Shown in pieces: positions 20,401-30,370 of a stretch of DNA of 64,000 nucleotides (positions are counted from its first letter, which is position 1; the number at the start of each line of letters is the position of its first letter). The stretch is from contig NC_090952.1 of the NCBI RefSeq assembly GCF_040807025.1, forward strand, positions 22,193,068 to 22,257,067, written 5' to 3'. Origin of the DNA: Struthio camelus. Lineage: Eukaryota > Chordata > Aves > Struthioniformes > Struthionidae. Below the pieces are notes generated by a model that worked only from the letters and a program-made list of their open reading frames with translations, searched no databases and was not told where the DNA came from. The position numbers and the translations under genes are program-made.

Positions 20401-23400
20401 ACTCTGCTATTCCTCACTTTGGAATAGATTTGGTACCTGCCCACAAAGGAGGCCAACCCCCCGAATCAATCTTGAATTCAAATTGTATTTCTGATCCTTT
20501 CAGAATGACTTGGCCAAAAATTGAACTGCATTATTCCTTGCAAAGGTGTGCCCTGCAAAGTTCCCCTACCTCAGACTTTGGCTTAATCTAGGTAAGCCCA
20601 TGAACTGCTCATCCACCCTGTTTCCATAAGCTCAGAAGTGGATCCTTTGTGCCCTGCTGGGTAAAGCTGCTGTGACTCTGGCTTCTCGTTTTTTGCCAGA
20701 GTAGACCCTAGCTAGGCAAGCTGTGTTGCTGTGGCATAAAAACATGCACAAAAAGAAACTGTATTCCCCTCAGACTTGGAATCCCTTGCTAAACTAACCG
20801 CAGAGACAGGCTTCAAGTAAGCAGGAGTGAGATGTTCCTGCATTCAGAAGGAAACAAATAAACAAAAGCTATTGTTGGTGTTACAAGAGAGGAGCAGAAA
20901 GAGCCAGTACCTGCCAAGGCACCTCGCCTCTCATACTGTCTGATCCACCAACGACCCGGGTGCCTGTTTTAATTATTGGTACAATTCTCGTGGTGGCAGC
21001 TGTGGTGGTTTCGGTGATGTTGTCAAGAGCCTCGTCAGGAGCATCGTCGGGGTCATCAGCAGTGATGTTCCAGTGCTCAAAGCTGTTTATGGCTCGGGTG
21101 AGCTTGCTCTTTGCTTCAGGAGCCGTAATCCTGCCACAGGGATATGGCACTGGGAGAGAAACAGTCACATTTACAACTGGCTACGTGTCACGCTAAGAGT
21201 TACAGCAAACAAAGGGGCAGGCGAGGAGACAAAGACCGTCTCTGCACAGTGTGCTGTTTCAGGACCGACACGGGAGACGCAGGGCCACAGACGGACTCGC
21301 GCGTTCTGTGTGTGAATGGGTGCCTGCACCTTTAAATGAGCTCTAATGAACACATATGTAATTGAATTGTCCTTGGCCCAAGGTGGGGTTGCAGACAATA
21401 CACAAAAGCAGCAAAATCATGAATTATTTCCATGCTTTAGAAATTAATTCTCATTAACTTTGGAAAGAAGAGCATTCGTGAGAGAGAGAACACTTCTGAT
21501 GGGGCCCTGCTGTTGTGCCTTTATTTAGCAGGATGCTGAGGTGCATGCCTGGGAGGATTGCTGGGGTAGTCAGCGAGGCCATTTGGCTGACATTTCTACA
21601 GCAAATAGCTCCAGTACAATAGAAGTCCAGCTAGGAGAGGACAGGAAATAACATCTGCCAATTTACAAATAGTCCTCTTTGGCACAGAGGTGAGAAAAAC
21701 ATGAATAAACTCTTCCTAGAGCTGTAGATTTTCTTGATTTATGAAGGTCACGTCTGTAAGCTCATTTCCAGTTATCTCTTCCCATTTCTCTCCTACTCAA
21801 TGTGTGCAGAATTCCTGCTAATAGTGGCAGTCAAAATAGTAAATAGCATCTGGCATTGTCTTTCATCTAAAGAGCTTTCTACAGCTCTGTGCAAACAAAC
21901 GTTGGTGTAAGACTAGAGACAAGGGTGTCCCACTGCAATTTCCTGCTTTTTAAACAGTCTGCTCTCGGAGAAGCGTTTAACTTAAGTGTTCAGCGAGGGA
22001 AAGTGCTACCTGTAAGGTTAGGCTGGGAAGCGAAGTTTTCATAGCCAACAAAAGCTAAGCTTATGCAGGAAGGGTAATTACCCAACCTGAAAGATGACCT
22101 TACTGTGAACAGTAAAGCTTTCTGGTCTAGTGAAACTGTTACGGCATGTTGGGCAACACAGGCCTTAGCTCTTAATGATCTACGTTAACAGAAGGACTCC
22201 CGGCCTAAAAAAATTTCTGCGGTGACAGCTGGAAGTCAGCACTTTTAAGGGGCTCAGTGCATTGCTGGCTGCAGCCCTCAGAACTTCAGAAACTAGCTCA
22301 CCTATGTGGGTGCCTGCGCACTAGCTTAGCGGTGCAAATTTGTCACATCCAGGCATTAGAAGTAGGATAATATCAAACCTTAAACTGGGCTTAGAGGATA
22401 AAGATTTTCTCTACTCAATCTTGCCAGCTGTGTTACTGTCAAGTTACCTGGCTGTGCTGAGTTGTTGGGATCACACGAGACAGTGTAGTCAGAGCTCTTG
22501 TAACAGCTGAGGAGTGGGGTAAGGTTGGGGATGGAATGAGAACTTGTTGTTCTTTCGACCGTTCTGAAGCTGCAACCCCAAACAGCCCATTTTCCCTCTG
22601 CCCCTTTATGCTGTCTTTCCATCTGGGTCCTTCAAACCACATCTAAACCATAGATTTTAATTCCTGTTGAAGGTCTTTGAGTGTGTCTACACAACGACGG
22701 AACACAACCACCACCTCCACAAGCTTCACTTGTCTCCAGCAAACTCAAATACTTATAGGATACCGTATGATGCCCAGCAATGAGATAGACCATCAGTAGG
22801 AAAGATCCTCTTTCATTCTGAAAAAGCGCAGAGCATTCTGGATGCAAGATCTACCTCCTTCAGTAGGAGCTACCTAAATAGTACCTCCTACTGAAAGAAC
22901 TTGGGAGTGAGCTCTGGCTGGATGTGTACCAGCGCATATGCTGGTATAGCTGAGCACCATGCTGCTGACTCCAGAAAGTTACTGACTCCTACCTAGAATT
23001 ACAGGATGGCTGTAAATGGGAGAGGAGCCTGTGTGAGTAGCCATCTGAAACGAGCAGATTGTCTTGTGCACAAATTCCCGGACACATAAGCTCCTTCTCT
23101 GCCTACCTAAGCTAAAAAAATGGTGCTTAAGTTGCATCCTTCATGTGTGACCCCACACCTGCCACTGGGAAACTGCAGTGGCAGGCCCTTTACATTTGCT
23201 AAGCGTGACAACAAGGCCAGCTTCCAAGGGGATATTGCATTTCTGTGAGATCCATTTATCTAAATCCAGACGACTTTGGAGACTTCAAACTAAATCTCTT
23301 TAAAAAACTGTAAGATCTAACCTGCAGGTTCACAGGACTTTCCATCTTCGTGAAGTACATAGCCAGCGGCGCAGGAGCAAACAACTTTCTGTGGTGGGTC

Positions 23401-26400
23401 ATGCCTGCAAAAGTGCTTGCAGCCTCCGTTTTTAATTGCACAAGTGAAGTCTGAAATAAAGAGAAATGAAACCGTAAATGCTCTCTGAAGTACAACTGAT
23501 AAAACATTTGTTGGGCCTTTGGACTCAACATATAACCAGCTCCAATTGCTACAAACTATTGAAAATGGCAATGCTTGTTTGCAGTGAGAGTATCCTCCTT
23601 TCAAATCACATCCCTGCTCGTAATGAAGGAGCACCAGGCATCTGTTTGAGAAGGAAGGGTGGAAGAAACAGCCACAGTGGCACTACGAGAGGGCCTGGTG
23701 CTGCCTCCCGCCTCGCCAAGGACTGCACGAATTCCAGCATGATGGACGCGGTGCAATCGAAGCCGCTCCGCGCTGCAGAGCGGTCTGAAATTTGGCAGCT
23801 TGACCCTAAAGGATTCCTGCAAATATTTGGTTACAAGCCACATGATTTCCCCACTGTTGTGCTCCCCTCCTCCCCCTGCACTTATTGAAACCCAGCCCAG
23901 GCGACCAGATGCTGGCAGAGAGCTCTGCTTTTCAAATGGGAGCAACCCCTCAACCCAAGCAAAAGTTTAGTATCAGGATTATCACTGGGCGTCAAATTTA
24001 AAAGCTCGGGCAAAACCATATGCTCTTCCTGACATAGCAATAAATCATTGTAGCCTTACATGAAGGACTCATTTCAGCACAACTTTTGATGAAACAGGTT
24101 CTGGTGTTTGTAGTGAAACCTGAGGTGCCGCAAGATTCCCGTTTTGTCGCGAGTGCGTTCTCCCACCCTGTCTCATATTCCTCTTTATGGGAACACTATC
24201 TCTTGCAGTTGGAAAACCACTAATCCATTGATGCCCATTTAATTCTCAGTGATTTTTCAAGTAACTTCACAGTAGATTAACTCCCCTCCTACTTCCTCAA
24301 GGACACCTCCCTTCCTGTAGCCATTTTAATGTCATCATTTACTATTTTTATAGAGATCCTTTTCACGCCTCACTTCTAGTGCTATTTTTGTTCCTGTCTC
24401 ACTTCCATGAGAAATCTGCAATGAGACTATTTAAATGTGATGCAGCTTTGAAATGCTCTTTTTAACGTACGCTTCTCTCTTGCCAGAGCAGAAACACAAC
24501 TAAAAAGAGAATCTTTTATTAGTGCAGTGAGTCTAGCACATTATGCGAGTTGCACAGCCCCTGATTATATTATAAATGTAAGAACTGAATATCCCTCTTG
24601 CTTAAATTATCAGCTGTTTGGTTTTTCATAAACTCCTCATCCCATCAGGAAAATATTTGCCTTTTGTTTGCCTTTAGAATCAAGGTTGCTGGTGGTAGTT
24701 ATAATCATGGCTTTAACCGAGTGCTGTTGCAAGGAGGTCACCAGAGCTCTGCCCTGTTCAGCGCCCCAGGCCCAGCCCTGCTAGTTTGTCAGTGAGAAGG
24801 AGAAACTGCAGATACTGAACAAAAAGACCTCGAACCTGCATCTCAGGAGAACTGCATGTATGAGCAGGCACCTTGGTGTTCATCGGAGGGGGAGCTAGGG
24901 CCCTCTGGAGGACAAGAGAGGACGGAGGCGTCAGCGCCTGTTCCCCCGAGCGTGGCCCCCGTAATCCCGCTGCCAGTGGGCTGTATTTGTGTGTTCATAC
25001 AGTGCCTCATAGCATGGCAAAGTGTATCTGAAACAACCCTCGAGTCGAACAAAGCTATTTAGGGCCACTGTGGGATTTCAAATGCACGGAGCAAGCCCCT
25101 GGTACGTACCTATCTCGCAGTTTCTCCCTTCGTACCCAGCCGGGCACCAGCACACATAGGAACTTACTGCATCCTTGCAAGTGGCTCCGTTTTTGCATGG
25201 ATTGGGTTCACATTGATCTCCATCTTGGGGAGAAGACAAGAGAATTAACATCCACCACAGCTGACGCCCACCAAGTGCTGGAGCCTTGCCCCAGGCAAGC
25301 CTCCGGTGAAAGACGAGTGAGAGACAATGTGCCCTCCTTTTTTGTAATGGAAAATATTTCAGATTCTGGCACACAGCTGCAGTGTTGTGGTAGCATCAGC
25401 AGCAATGCTTTACCCAAAGACTGAACTATATACCCTGCCCGCTTTGGGTAAATTCTTCCTATTTCAGCAAAACTCCTCTAAAATATCCCTAATGTGACTT
25501 CTGAACAGGATCCTATGTCTTGGCTAATTTAGATAGCTGAAGATGAGAGGTTTATTTCCTCAAGAGGAAATAAACCTTAGGATTTCCTAATCTGAATTAT
25601 TTTCACACTCTTGCCATTGTTTTCTGAAGACAGGGGCCTGTCCACCTGGTCTCGAGACCCCTTTGGGTATTAGGATTCTGAGCCTAAGTCATTGCTATTT
25701 CCTTCTTTCTAAGCTTTTTACTACTATTACGTGGTCTAGATTTTTCTTTATATATCAGGGCTTCAATTTTTACAGATGCCTGTGCTTCAGAAGCTGAGGC
25801 TTTAATAAAAATGTCCAGCTTTGCAAAATCGGTGATCTAGTACTTCAGAACTGTAAGTCAGCAATGTTAAATTACAGGGAAGTGAGCTTCGAAATGGTAA
25901 TGCAAAGACAAGGAAGGAGAGGAATGGATGTCATGAGGCGTTCGCATCCTACCAGTAAGTGTGGCTGTTAATGATGTATTGAGGTACAGGTGGGAATGCA
26001 AAAGGCAGCTTGCAAGCAGAGACAAAATGATTTTGTCTCGTTTAAGGCAAAGTGTCAGGGTTTGTATGTGAGATTTGGGTGGTTGTCACCGTGGCCCAAC
26101 ACTTTGGGCATGAGCGGACATGGAGCTCTACAAGGGTACGCTTGTAGGCCGCGTGTGTTGTGAGTAGCAGCTTGTAAACTGAGCAGTAAAAACAGATGCT
26201 TGGGATGATAGAGAAATACATGTCATTCTCTTATTTTTTGAAGGGCTGGTCAGTTTCAATTACAGGGGAACAAATGCAATGTCGAATTTCATTGGCTAGT
26301 TTTTCAGAGGACCATCCTAAAATGCGAATATAACTTTTTTTTTGATTTTATAGTCCGGACTGACTAATCTTAATTATTTAAGACATTTTAGTGAGCTATT

Positions 26401-29400
26401 CTGGGCACTTTGCCAAACTGTAAAGCAATTCCTTTGCCAAAATAGCCTTAAAATTAGTTTCAGATGTTTTAGTGGGCATCAAAATCTTTTTGGGAAGGAA
26501 CTGAGGAGTAGTTGGGGATTGAGGCTGGAAGGGGTAAGAAATAGATAATGGAAGAAAAATGGGAGAAATTTAAGCGTCTGGGATCACTGGTGTGAACTGC
26601 AAACAGCTGTTTGCTGTGGTCATGTTGCGGCTCCACTTCAACACAGCATGTCCAGGGATTCGCACTGCACTTGCACGAAGCTATGCTTTATCTGGAGATC
26701 TCCGCTTGAGAGCAGAGCATTTGCTATTTGCTGGAGGTAGGGCTAATCGCTACTCCAATGTTTTACTCCTCTATGACAGCCGAAGCCGTAGTGTGAGCAG
26801 TCACACCCAGCGGTCAGCATGGACTGGGTTTGTTCTACTGTTTTTTTTGCAGTTTTCTCAAAAAAACTGTTTGAAAAGAAAACAATGAGCAAATCTGGAT
26901 TTCTTTTTTAACTTGGGATTTATATACAAACAGGGCAGGCCTAGGCTAGGTGGCTGCAGGATTCAGGCCACCTAACTCTGATGAGCTCTGTCGTAAAACA
27001 TTTTCTGAACGCTGAAATACATTTGTTTCACTAAATGTCTGCTACTTATTCACTGAGAGATGAACATCATTATGCATTTGAACATGAAGAAGGCAGCTCT
27101 TACCGATGTATGTTTTCCAAAACTCCATCTGCAAAGCAAAAAAGAAGTTTCCATTAATTTCTCATTTGTGGGCACTGCAGGACTGAAGCAGTCAAAGGGG
27201 ATGACTCCAAAGCTACAGTGGAAGACCCGAAGGAAAACAACTACCACAGTAATCCCAGTGGTGACTGACAAATCTTCGGAGTGGTTGCCCAGCCTGACAC
27301 ATGGATCACGAATGAGAAGCAAATGATGAGAGAGAGCTGTTCCTAGCTCGCATGTTTTCCTTTGCTGTTTGCTTCTCTGGGTCACACCAGCAAGGCTCTT
27401 CCTGGGAGGGCTGGGGGCGACCAGGTGTTTGCCATTTTACAGCAGTAATACCCACCGTTTTCTCTGTGTTTTCAAAGACTTCTCGTGCTTCCTCGAAACT
27501 GCATTTTTCTTCCATGCACTCTCTCTCAAGGTTCCCAGGAATAACCTCTTCCAGTCGGTTTGAATTGGCCCGCGTTTGCCTGCTCAGGACTGCGTTTGCC
27601 TCCTTGTTCTCAATGAACACTGCAATTTGGAAAGAAACAGAGTTGGAGAGAGGTGGGCACCATCGTGCCGTGTGGCTGGACCATCCGCTCCCATGAGGCA
27701 GTTCCCTCTCACGAGTTCACCCCCTTTGCACCATGGCCAGGGGCATTTGAGGAGCCTTCTCATCTACTTAAGTTTTCTTTGGTGTCTGATTTAAGTGCAA
27801 TCCAGAGGATGAAATCTGGAGAACCTGGAGCCAAAGCAGTCAACTCCACCAGTGGAGGGCTGGGGTCATCAGCACATCCCCAGGAGGGACTCTAGGCTGG
27901 GGGCAGGCGTCCCCTCACCAGCAGCCTGCCTTTTCTCCCTCCCCCAGTAATAGAGCCCTACATAAAGCTCAAGAGTCCCATGTCCTGCTGGACAAGCTGC
28001 CCCGTGACGTTGGGGACGCGGCACCCACGCCACTGTCGTAGGGAAGGGCATCCTGTTGGTGGAGCAGGCAGTGACAACCTCCTCGCCTTGGCCATCTCAC
28101 AGGGTTTGCTCCCAGCCCATCTCTCCAAGACACTCACCGCTGCTGAGTGTGGGTTCCCCATCGCCCTCTGGGCAGCTACATCCCCACGCTTAAAAAACAC
28201 ATTATTCACCCAGAAGAACATTTGTCTTTGCCTCCTCAGCCTCTCTACCCTCCATTAGTGGCCGTGTCCCTTTTTGTCAACAGATGGCATGGTGGAGCAG
28301 CTTTGCCTGGGGCTACTGGGGGTCACTGTGAGCACTGCTGCTGGCTAGGAGAGGTTTCCTGCATGCATGAGGTTGTCCTTTCTGGGAGTTAAACGAAGGC
28401 TGAACTCAGCCAGATGAGCAGAGGGGGCACTTGAGAGGCAGGTAACACCTACTAGTTGTTTTCCGTGGCTAACTTCTACTCTGGGTTAAGACCCAATCCA
28501 AGCCCCTTTGAAGCTGTAGAGGATGGGTTTGGCTGAATTCTAGTGAATCCAAATAGGACTGCTCTGATTTGCACCATGTCACGGACTACATAGTCGGTCC
28601 CTTTGTATAGAGCTCTGTCTGCAAGAGCCTGTATTTTGATTGGTTTTGCAGCAATTTTAATCATTATAAAACATGCTTACACCTCCGCCTTTTTCATGCT
28701 CACGTGTTTTCCATTAAAAGAGAAAGTGAGTGCCTTAAAATCCTGACTTAAAATGCCTCTCTGCTCTCCTCCGTGACCTATGCTGCAGCCTGCCAGTTTG
28801 CCCCTGCATCAGGCATAACAGGCTGGAGTGGAAATGATGGAGCAGCCTTCCTTGTTGCTCTGCTTTGTAACTCTGTTAGGCTCTCGGTGCACCTAGCACC
28901 CAGGGAGCTGGATGTGGGTACCAGCCACGTGCATGTGGGCAAAGCATGGCCCAGTGGTAGGGTCAGGAACGGCCTTCAGATCAGCCTACCTTCATCCACC
29001 AGCAAGAGCGAGCTGATAGTGTTCAATCTCCTCACTTTGTCACCTTCGTTAGGTGGCATGGACATCCCTTTAGCTCCTCCTCGTGGGATGTGCCAGGTAC
29101 TTGCTGTAATTAACCCATTTAATAGAGGGACCTCACCTCAGTTTGGTGAAAGCACCTTTACCTCCTGTCAGAGCCCTTTAGGTGCTTTTGGTGGCCCAAT
29201 TGCATCCTGATCCAGCACGCTGCTTTATGAGCAAAACCGGATTGAACTGAAGGTTGCTGGCCCCACGGGGTAACGGGCATTGGACTCACCCTGGCTGGGA
29301 ACTATTCTCACCCCAAGCATATGCTCGCACACAACCTACCAACTTCTAAACCGCTATCTAAGAGTAAAAGAGATGAGTCTCTGAGCCAAGGCTTGGAAAG

Positions 29401-30278
29401 GAAGCCTGTCCTGCCAGTTGAGCACAGTGTTTTCTAGGAGGTACACCTAGGTGGATGATGGCACTAATATACTTTAGGCTCTGCTCATTTGTCATTGCTG
29501 AGCAAACTCTTTGGAAAGAGGTCTTTTTTTTTAACCTCTTACTTGCAATGTTTTAGTGAAAGGGGAAGGCCAGCCTTGCACCAAACAAGTATTCACACAG
29601 GATTTGAACCAGCTTCTGTTGGAGCTGTTGCTGCTATAGATAAATCAGGCAACAGCCTGCATTACTATGTGTGATTGCCCACATCCATCAACTACTCTGT
29701 CTTGTCTACAATTTTGGCTGTATTTTACACTCATCTTTGTTAAATTCACGCAGGGTTTGGCTTTAAACAATTCTCGCAATGGCAAATCCAATGACTGTTT
29801 TATGGATCTGAGTACTTATTTGTATTCCAGGACAGTGGAGCAACACAGTAAAGGGTATGGGGGTTACTCCCCAGGAATGCTTTCCCTGTTTTTCCTTTTG
29901 TGTGGGTGTGCGTGTGTTCTAAAATGGCTGAATCAAGCTCTGAAAGCTTAAAAGCTCTAGAAATTTAAGAAAAATCCCATTCTTAAAATTAATCCCTGTG
30001 AAACTTTCTGCGTAAAATCACCATAAAAGCTATTATTTTATTCCCAGGAAAATGCCCAGAGCTTTAGAGGGAGAAGCTATGAAACGTAACAGTCTTCCTC
30101 TGAGCTCTTGTCACTGCGTAAGCCGTCCCCGTGTTGAGTGACAAACTGTCCCTTTTCCTGTGGCTGTAACCGCCCGCCCCCAAGGACTTTCTAGATTTTA
30201 AATGAACCCACCTTCACTCTGAGCACCAAGAAAAGCTCCCAGAAGATAAATGGAGAGTATGAGGGGGATTTTTGCCAT
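13943..30278 (-). CDS. F9: Coagulation factor IX precursor, complete gene, 8 exons
   Basis: Factor IX is a vitamin K-dependent serine protease zymogen made in liver and secreted. Activated by factor XIa or VIIa-tissue factor, it joins factor VIIIa to activate factor X. Coding exons (- strand order): 30278-30212, 27619-27456, 27128-27104, 25223-25110, 23450-23322, 21149-20911, 17660-17543, 14490-13943. They total 1404 nt, giving 467 residues (human 461), and every exon phase matches the human gene. Order: signal 1-21, propeptide 22-39 ending RQTR, Gla 40-85, EGF1 about 86-123, EGF2 about 124-166, activation cleavages after Arg185 and Arg231, trypsin-fold protease 232-467. His273, Asp321 and Ser417 form the triad, and Asp411 lines the S1 pocket. 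No frameshift or lost essential residue is seen. Confidence 0.97.
14491..17542 (-). other. F9: F9 intron 7
   Basis: GC-rich in its distal part (14500-15700 and 16430-16560), with many composition-driven open frames on both strands. No supported exon was found. Confidence 0.85.
17543..17660 (-). CDS. F9: F9 exon 7: catalytic histidine
   Basis: 118 nt (human 115), phase 0 in, phase 1 out; acceptor CTCTGCAG, donor GGCAG|GTGAGC. It encodes [44 protein letters not shown] carries catalytic His273 with its Cys42-Cys58-type disulfide. Asn280-Val-Thr is an N-glycosylation sequon not present in human FIX (GVKITV at that place). Confidence 0.96.
18223..18248. repeat. TA-rich perfect palindrome in F9 intron 6
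   Basis: Arms ATATATATTC and GAATATATAT surround TATATA, giving a 26-bp perfect palindrome. It is flanked on both sides by copies of TATTATTTCTGCTAT (about 18203 and 18246), so the block looks duplicated. Confidence 0.85.
20275..20292 (+). other. G-quadruplex motif
   Basis: GGGAGGGTGGGGAGGGGG: four G runs of at least three with single-base loops. It lies on the strand opposite the F9 transcript, in intron 6. Confidence 0.8.
20911..21149 (-). CDS. F9: F9 exon 6: activation peptide and start of protease
   Basis: 239 nt (human 203), phase 1 in, phase 0 out. It starts [19 protein letters not shown], then the activation peptide from Ala186 to Arg231, then [15 protein letters not shown]. Cleavage after Arg185 (SKLTR) and Arg231 (TGTR|VVGG) correspond to human Arg145 and Arg180. 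The peptide is 46 residues (human 35), acidic, with two Asn-Ile-Thr sequons (Asn194, Asn210). An additional Arg-Ile-Val (Arg221) lies ten residues before the second cleavage site. Confidence 0.95.
21150..23321 (-). other. F9: F9 intron 5
   Basis: Nothing coding. It holds an inverted repeat with 11-bp perfect arms at 22859-22895. Confidence 0.85.
22859..22895. repeat. Inverted repeat in F9 intron 5
   Basis: TTCAGTAGGAG (22859-22869) and CTCCTACTGAA (22885-22895) are exact reverse complements. After one mismatch the stem continues for three more pairs, leaving a 7-nt loop. Confidence 0.85.
23322..23450 (-). CDS. F9: F9 exon 5: EGF2 domain
   Basis: 129 nt, the same as human, phase 1 in and out. 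It encodes [43 protein letters not shown]. The six-cysteine pattern of the second EGF module is intact and KVVCSC and KSCEPA match human FIX. This module connects the light chain to the protease and takes part in factor VIIIa binding. Confidence 0.96.
23451..25109 (-). other. F9: F9 intron 4
   Basis: No supported exon or repeat; the ORFs overlapping it are chance. Confidence 0.85.
25110..25223 (-). CDS. F9: F9 exon 4: EGF1 domain
   Basis: 114 nt, the same as human, phase 1 in and out. It encodes [38 protein letters not shown]. The calcium-binding DGDQC start and the CxDxxxxYxC Asp-hydroxylation motif (mature Asp64) are present. The human O-glucosylated Ser53 (CESNPC) is Pro here (CEPNPC), while the O-fucose position is Thr61. 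The acceptor is CCCCAAG rather than CAG. Confidence 0.96.
25224..27103 (-). other. F9: F9 intron 3
   Basis: Nothing coding. It contains a 14-bp-arm near-palindrome at 25548-25577. Confidence 0.85.
25548..25577. repeat. 14-bp inverted repeat with 2-nt loop, F9 intron 3
   Basis: AGGTTTATTTCCTC, then AA, then the exact reverse complement GAGGAAATAAACCT. AATAAA occurs on both strands as part of the arms. Confidence 0.9.
27104..27128 (-). CDS. F9: F9 exon 3: 25-nt aromatic-stack microexon
   Basis: Acceptor TTTGCAG, donor ATCG|GTAAGA. Exactly 25 nt, as in all vitamin K-dependent clotting factor genes. It encodes MEFWKTYI plus the first base of Asp; human has TEFWKQYV. The Phe-Trp-x-x-Tyr aromatic stack links the Gla and EGF domains, and Glu here is the Gla40 position. 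Confidence 0.95.
27129..27455 (-). other. F9: F9 intron 2 (327 bp)
   Basis: A short intron, as in human (about 190 bp), between the Gla exon and the 25-nt exon. No further feature is seen. Confidence 0.9.
27456..27619 (-). CDS. F9: F9 exon 2: propeptide and Gla domain
   Basis: 164 nt, identical in length to human exon 2. It starts [17 protein letters not shown], an 18-residue propeptide (with the preceding Glu) that recruits gamma-glutamyl carboxylase and ends in a furin-type RxxR. The Gla domain then runs [29 protein letters not shown]. Mature Glu 7, 8, 15, 17, 20, 21, 26, 27, 30, 33 and 36 are all present, and the twelfth (Glu40) is in exon 3. The omega loop has Arg5, Val9 and Ile10 where human has Lys5, Phe9 and Val10. 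Confidence 0.96.
27620..30211 (-). other. F9: F9 intron 1
   Basis: About 2.6 kb between the signal-peptide and propeptide exons. No supported exon was recognised. Confidence 0.85.
30212..30278 (-). CDS. F9: F9 exon 1: signal peptide
   Basis: Start codon at 30278-30276. It encodes [20 protein letters not shown] then SE; donor GAAG|GTGGGT, phase 1 out. A Lys followed by a 15-residue hydrophobic core is a classic signal peptide. The 21-residue length matches human FIX counted from its third Met (Met -39). The two upstream human Met codons have no counterpart: the sequence before ATG reads GGCAGCGGGAAGAAG. Confidence 0.93.
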
Positions 30279-30302
30279 CTTCTTCCCGCTGCCTTAACCT
30301 CT

Positions 30303-30325
30303 TGCTGGCGAATTGTTCAAGTGGT
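30303..30325 (-). promoter_or_regulatory. F9: C/EBP-type site near F9 transcription start
   Basis: The - strand reads ACCACTTGAACAATT then CGCCAGCA, colinear with the human C/EBP-binding segment around the transcription start. Function is inferred from colinearity with human. Confidence 0.6.
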
Positions 30326-30340
30326 GGAGCTCTGTCAATA

Positions 30341-30352
30341 GTTCCAAAGTGC
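30341..30352 (-). promoter_or_regulatory. F9: HNF4-type site in F9 promoter
   Basis: GCACTTTGGAAC on the - strand. It matches the human site mutated in haemophilia B Leyden in sequence and in its place upstream of the C/EBP region. Binding is inferred from this similarity. Confidence 0.7.
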
Positions 30353-30359
30353 AAGTGGT

Positions 30360-30370
30360 TGTTTATTTAC
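30360..30370 (+). promoter_or_regulatory. F9: Forkhead (FOXA-like) motif upstream of F9
   Basis: TGTTTATTTAC is a close match to the FOXA/HNF3 consensus, about 90 nt upstream of the F9 start codon. It is placed with HNF4 and C/EBP sites as in typical liver promoters. This is a motif match only. Confidence 0.5.

Larger units (their letters stand above)
17661..20910 (-). other. F9: F9 intron 6
   Basis: Nothing coding. It contains a TA-rich 26-bp palindrome (18223-18248) and a four-run G-quadruplex motif on the + strand (20275-20292). Confidence 0.85.
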
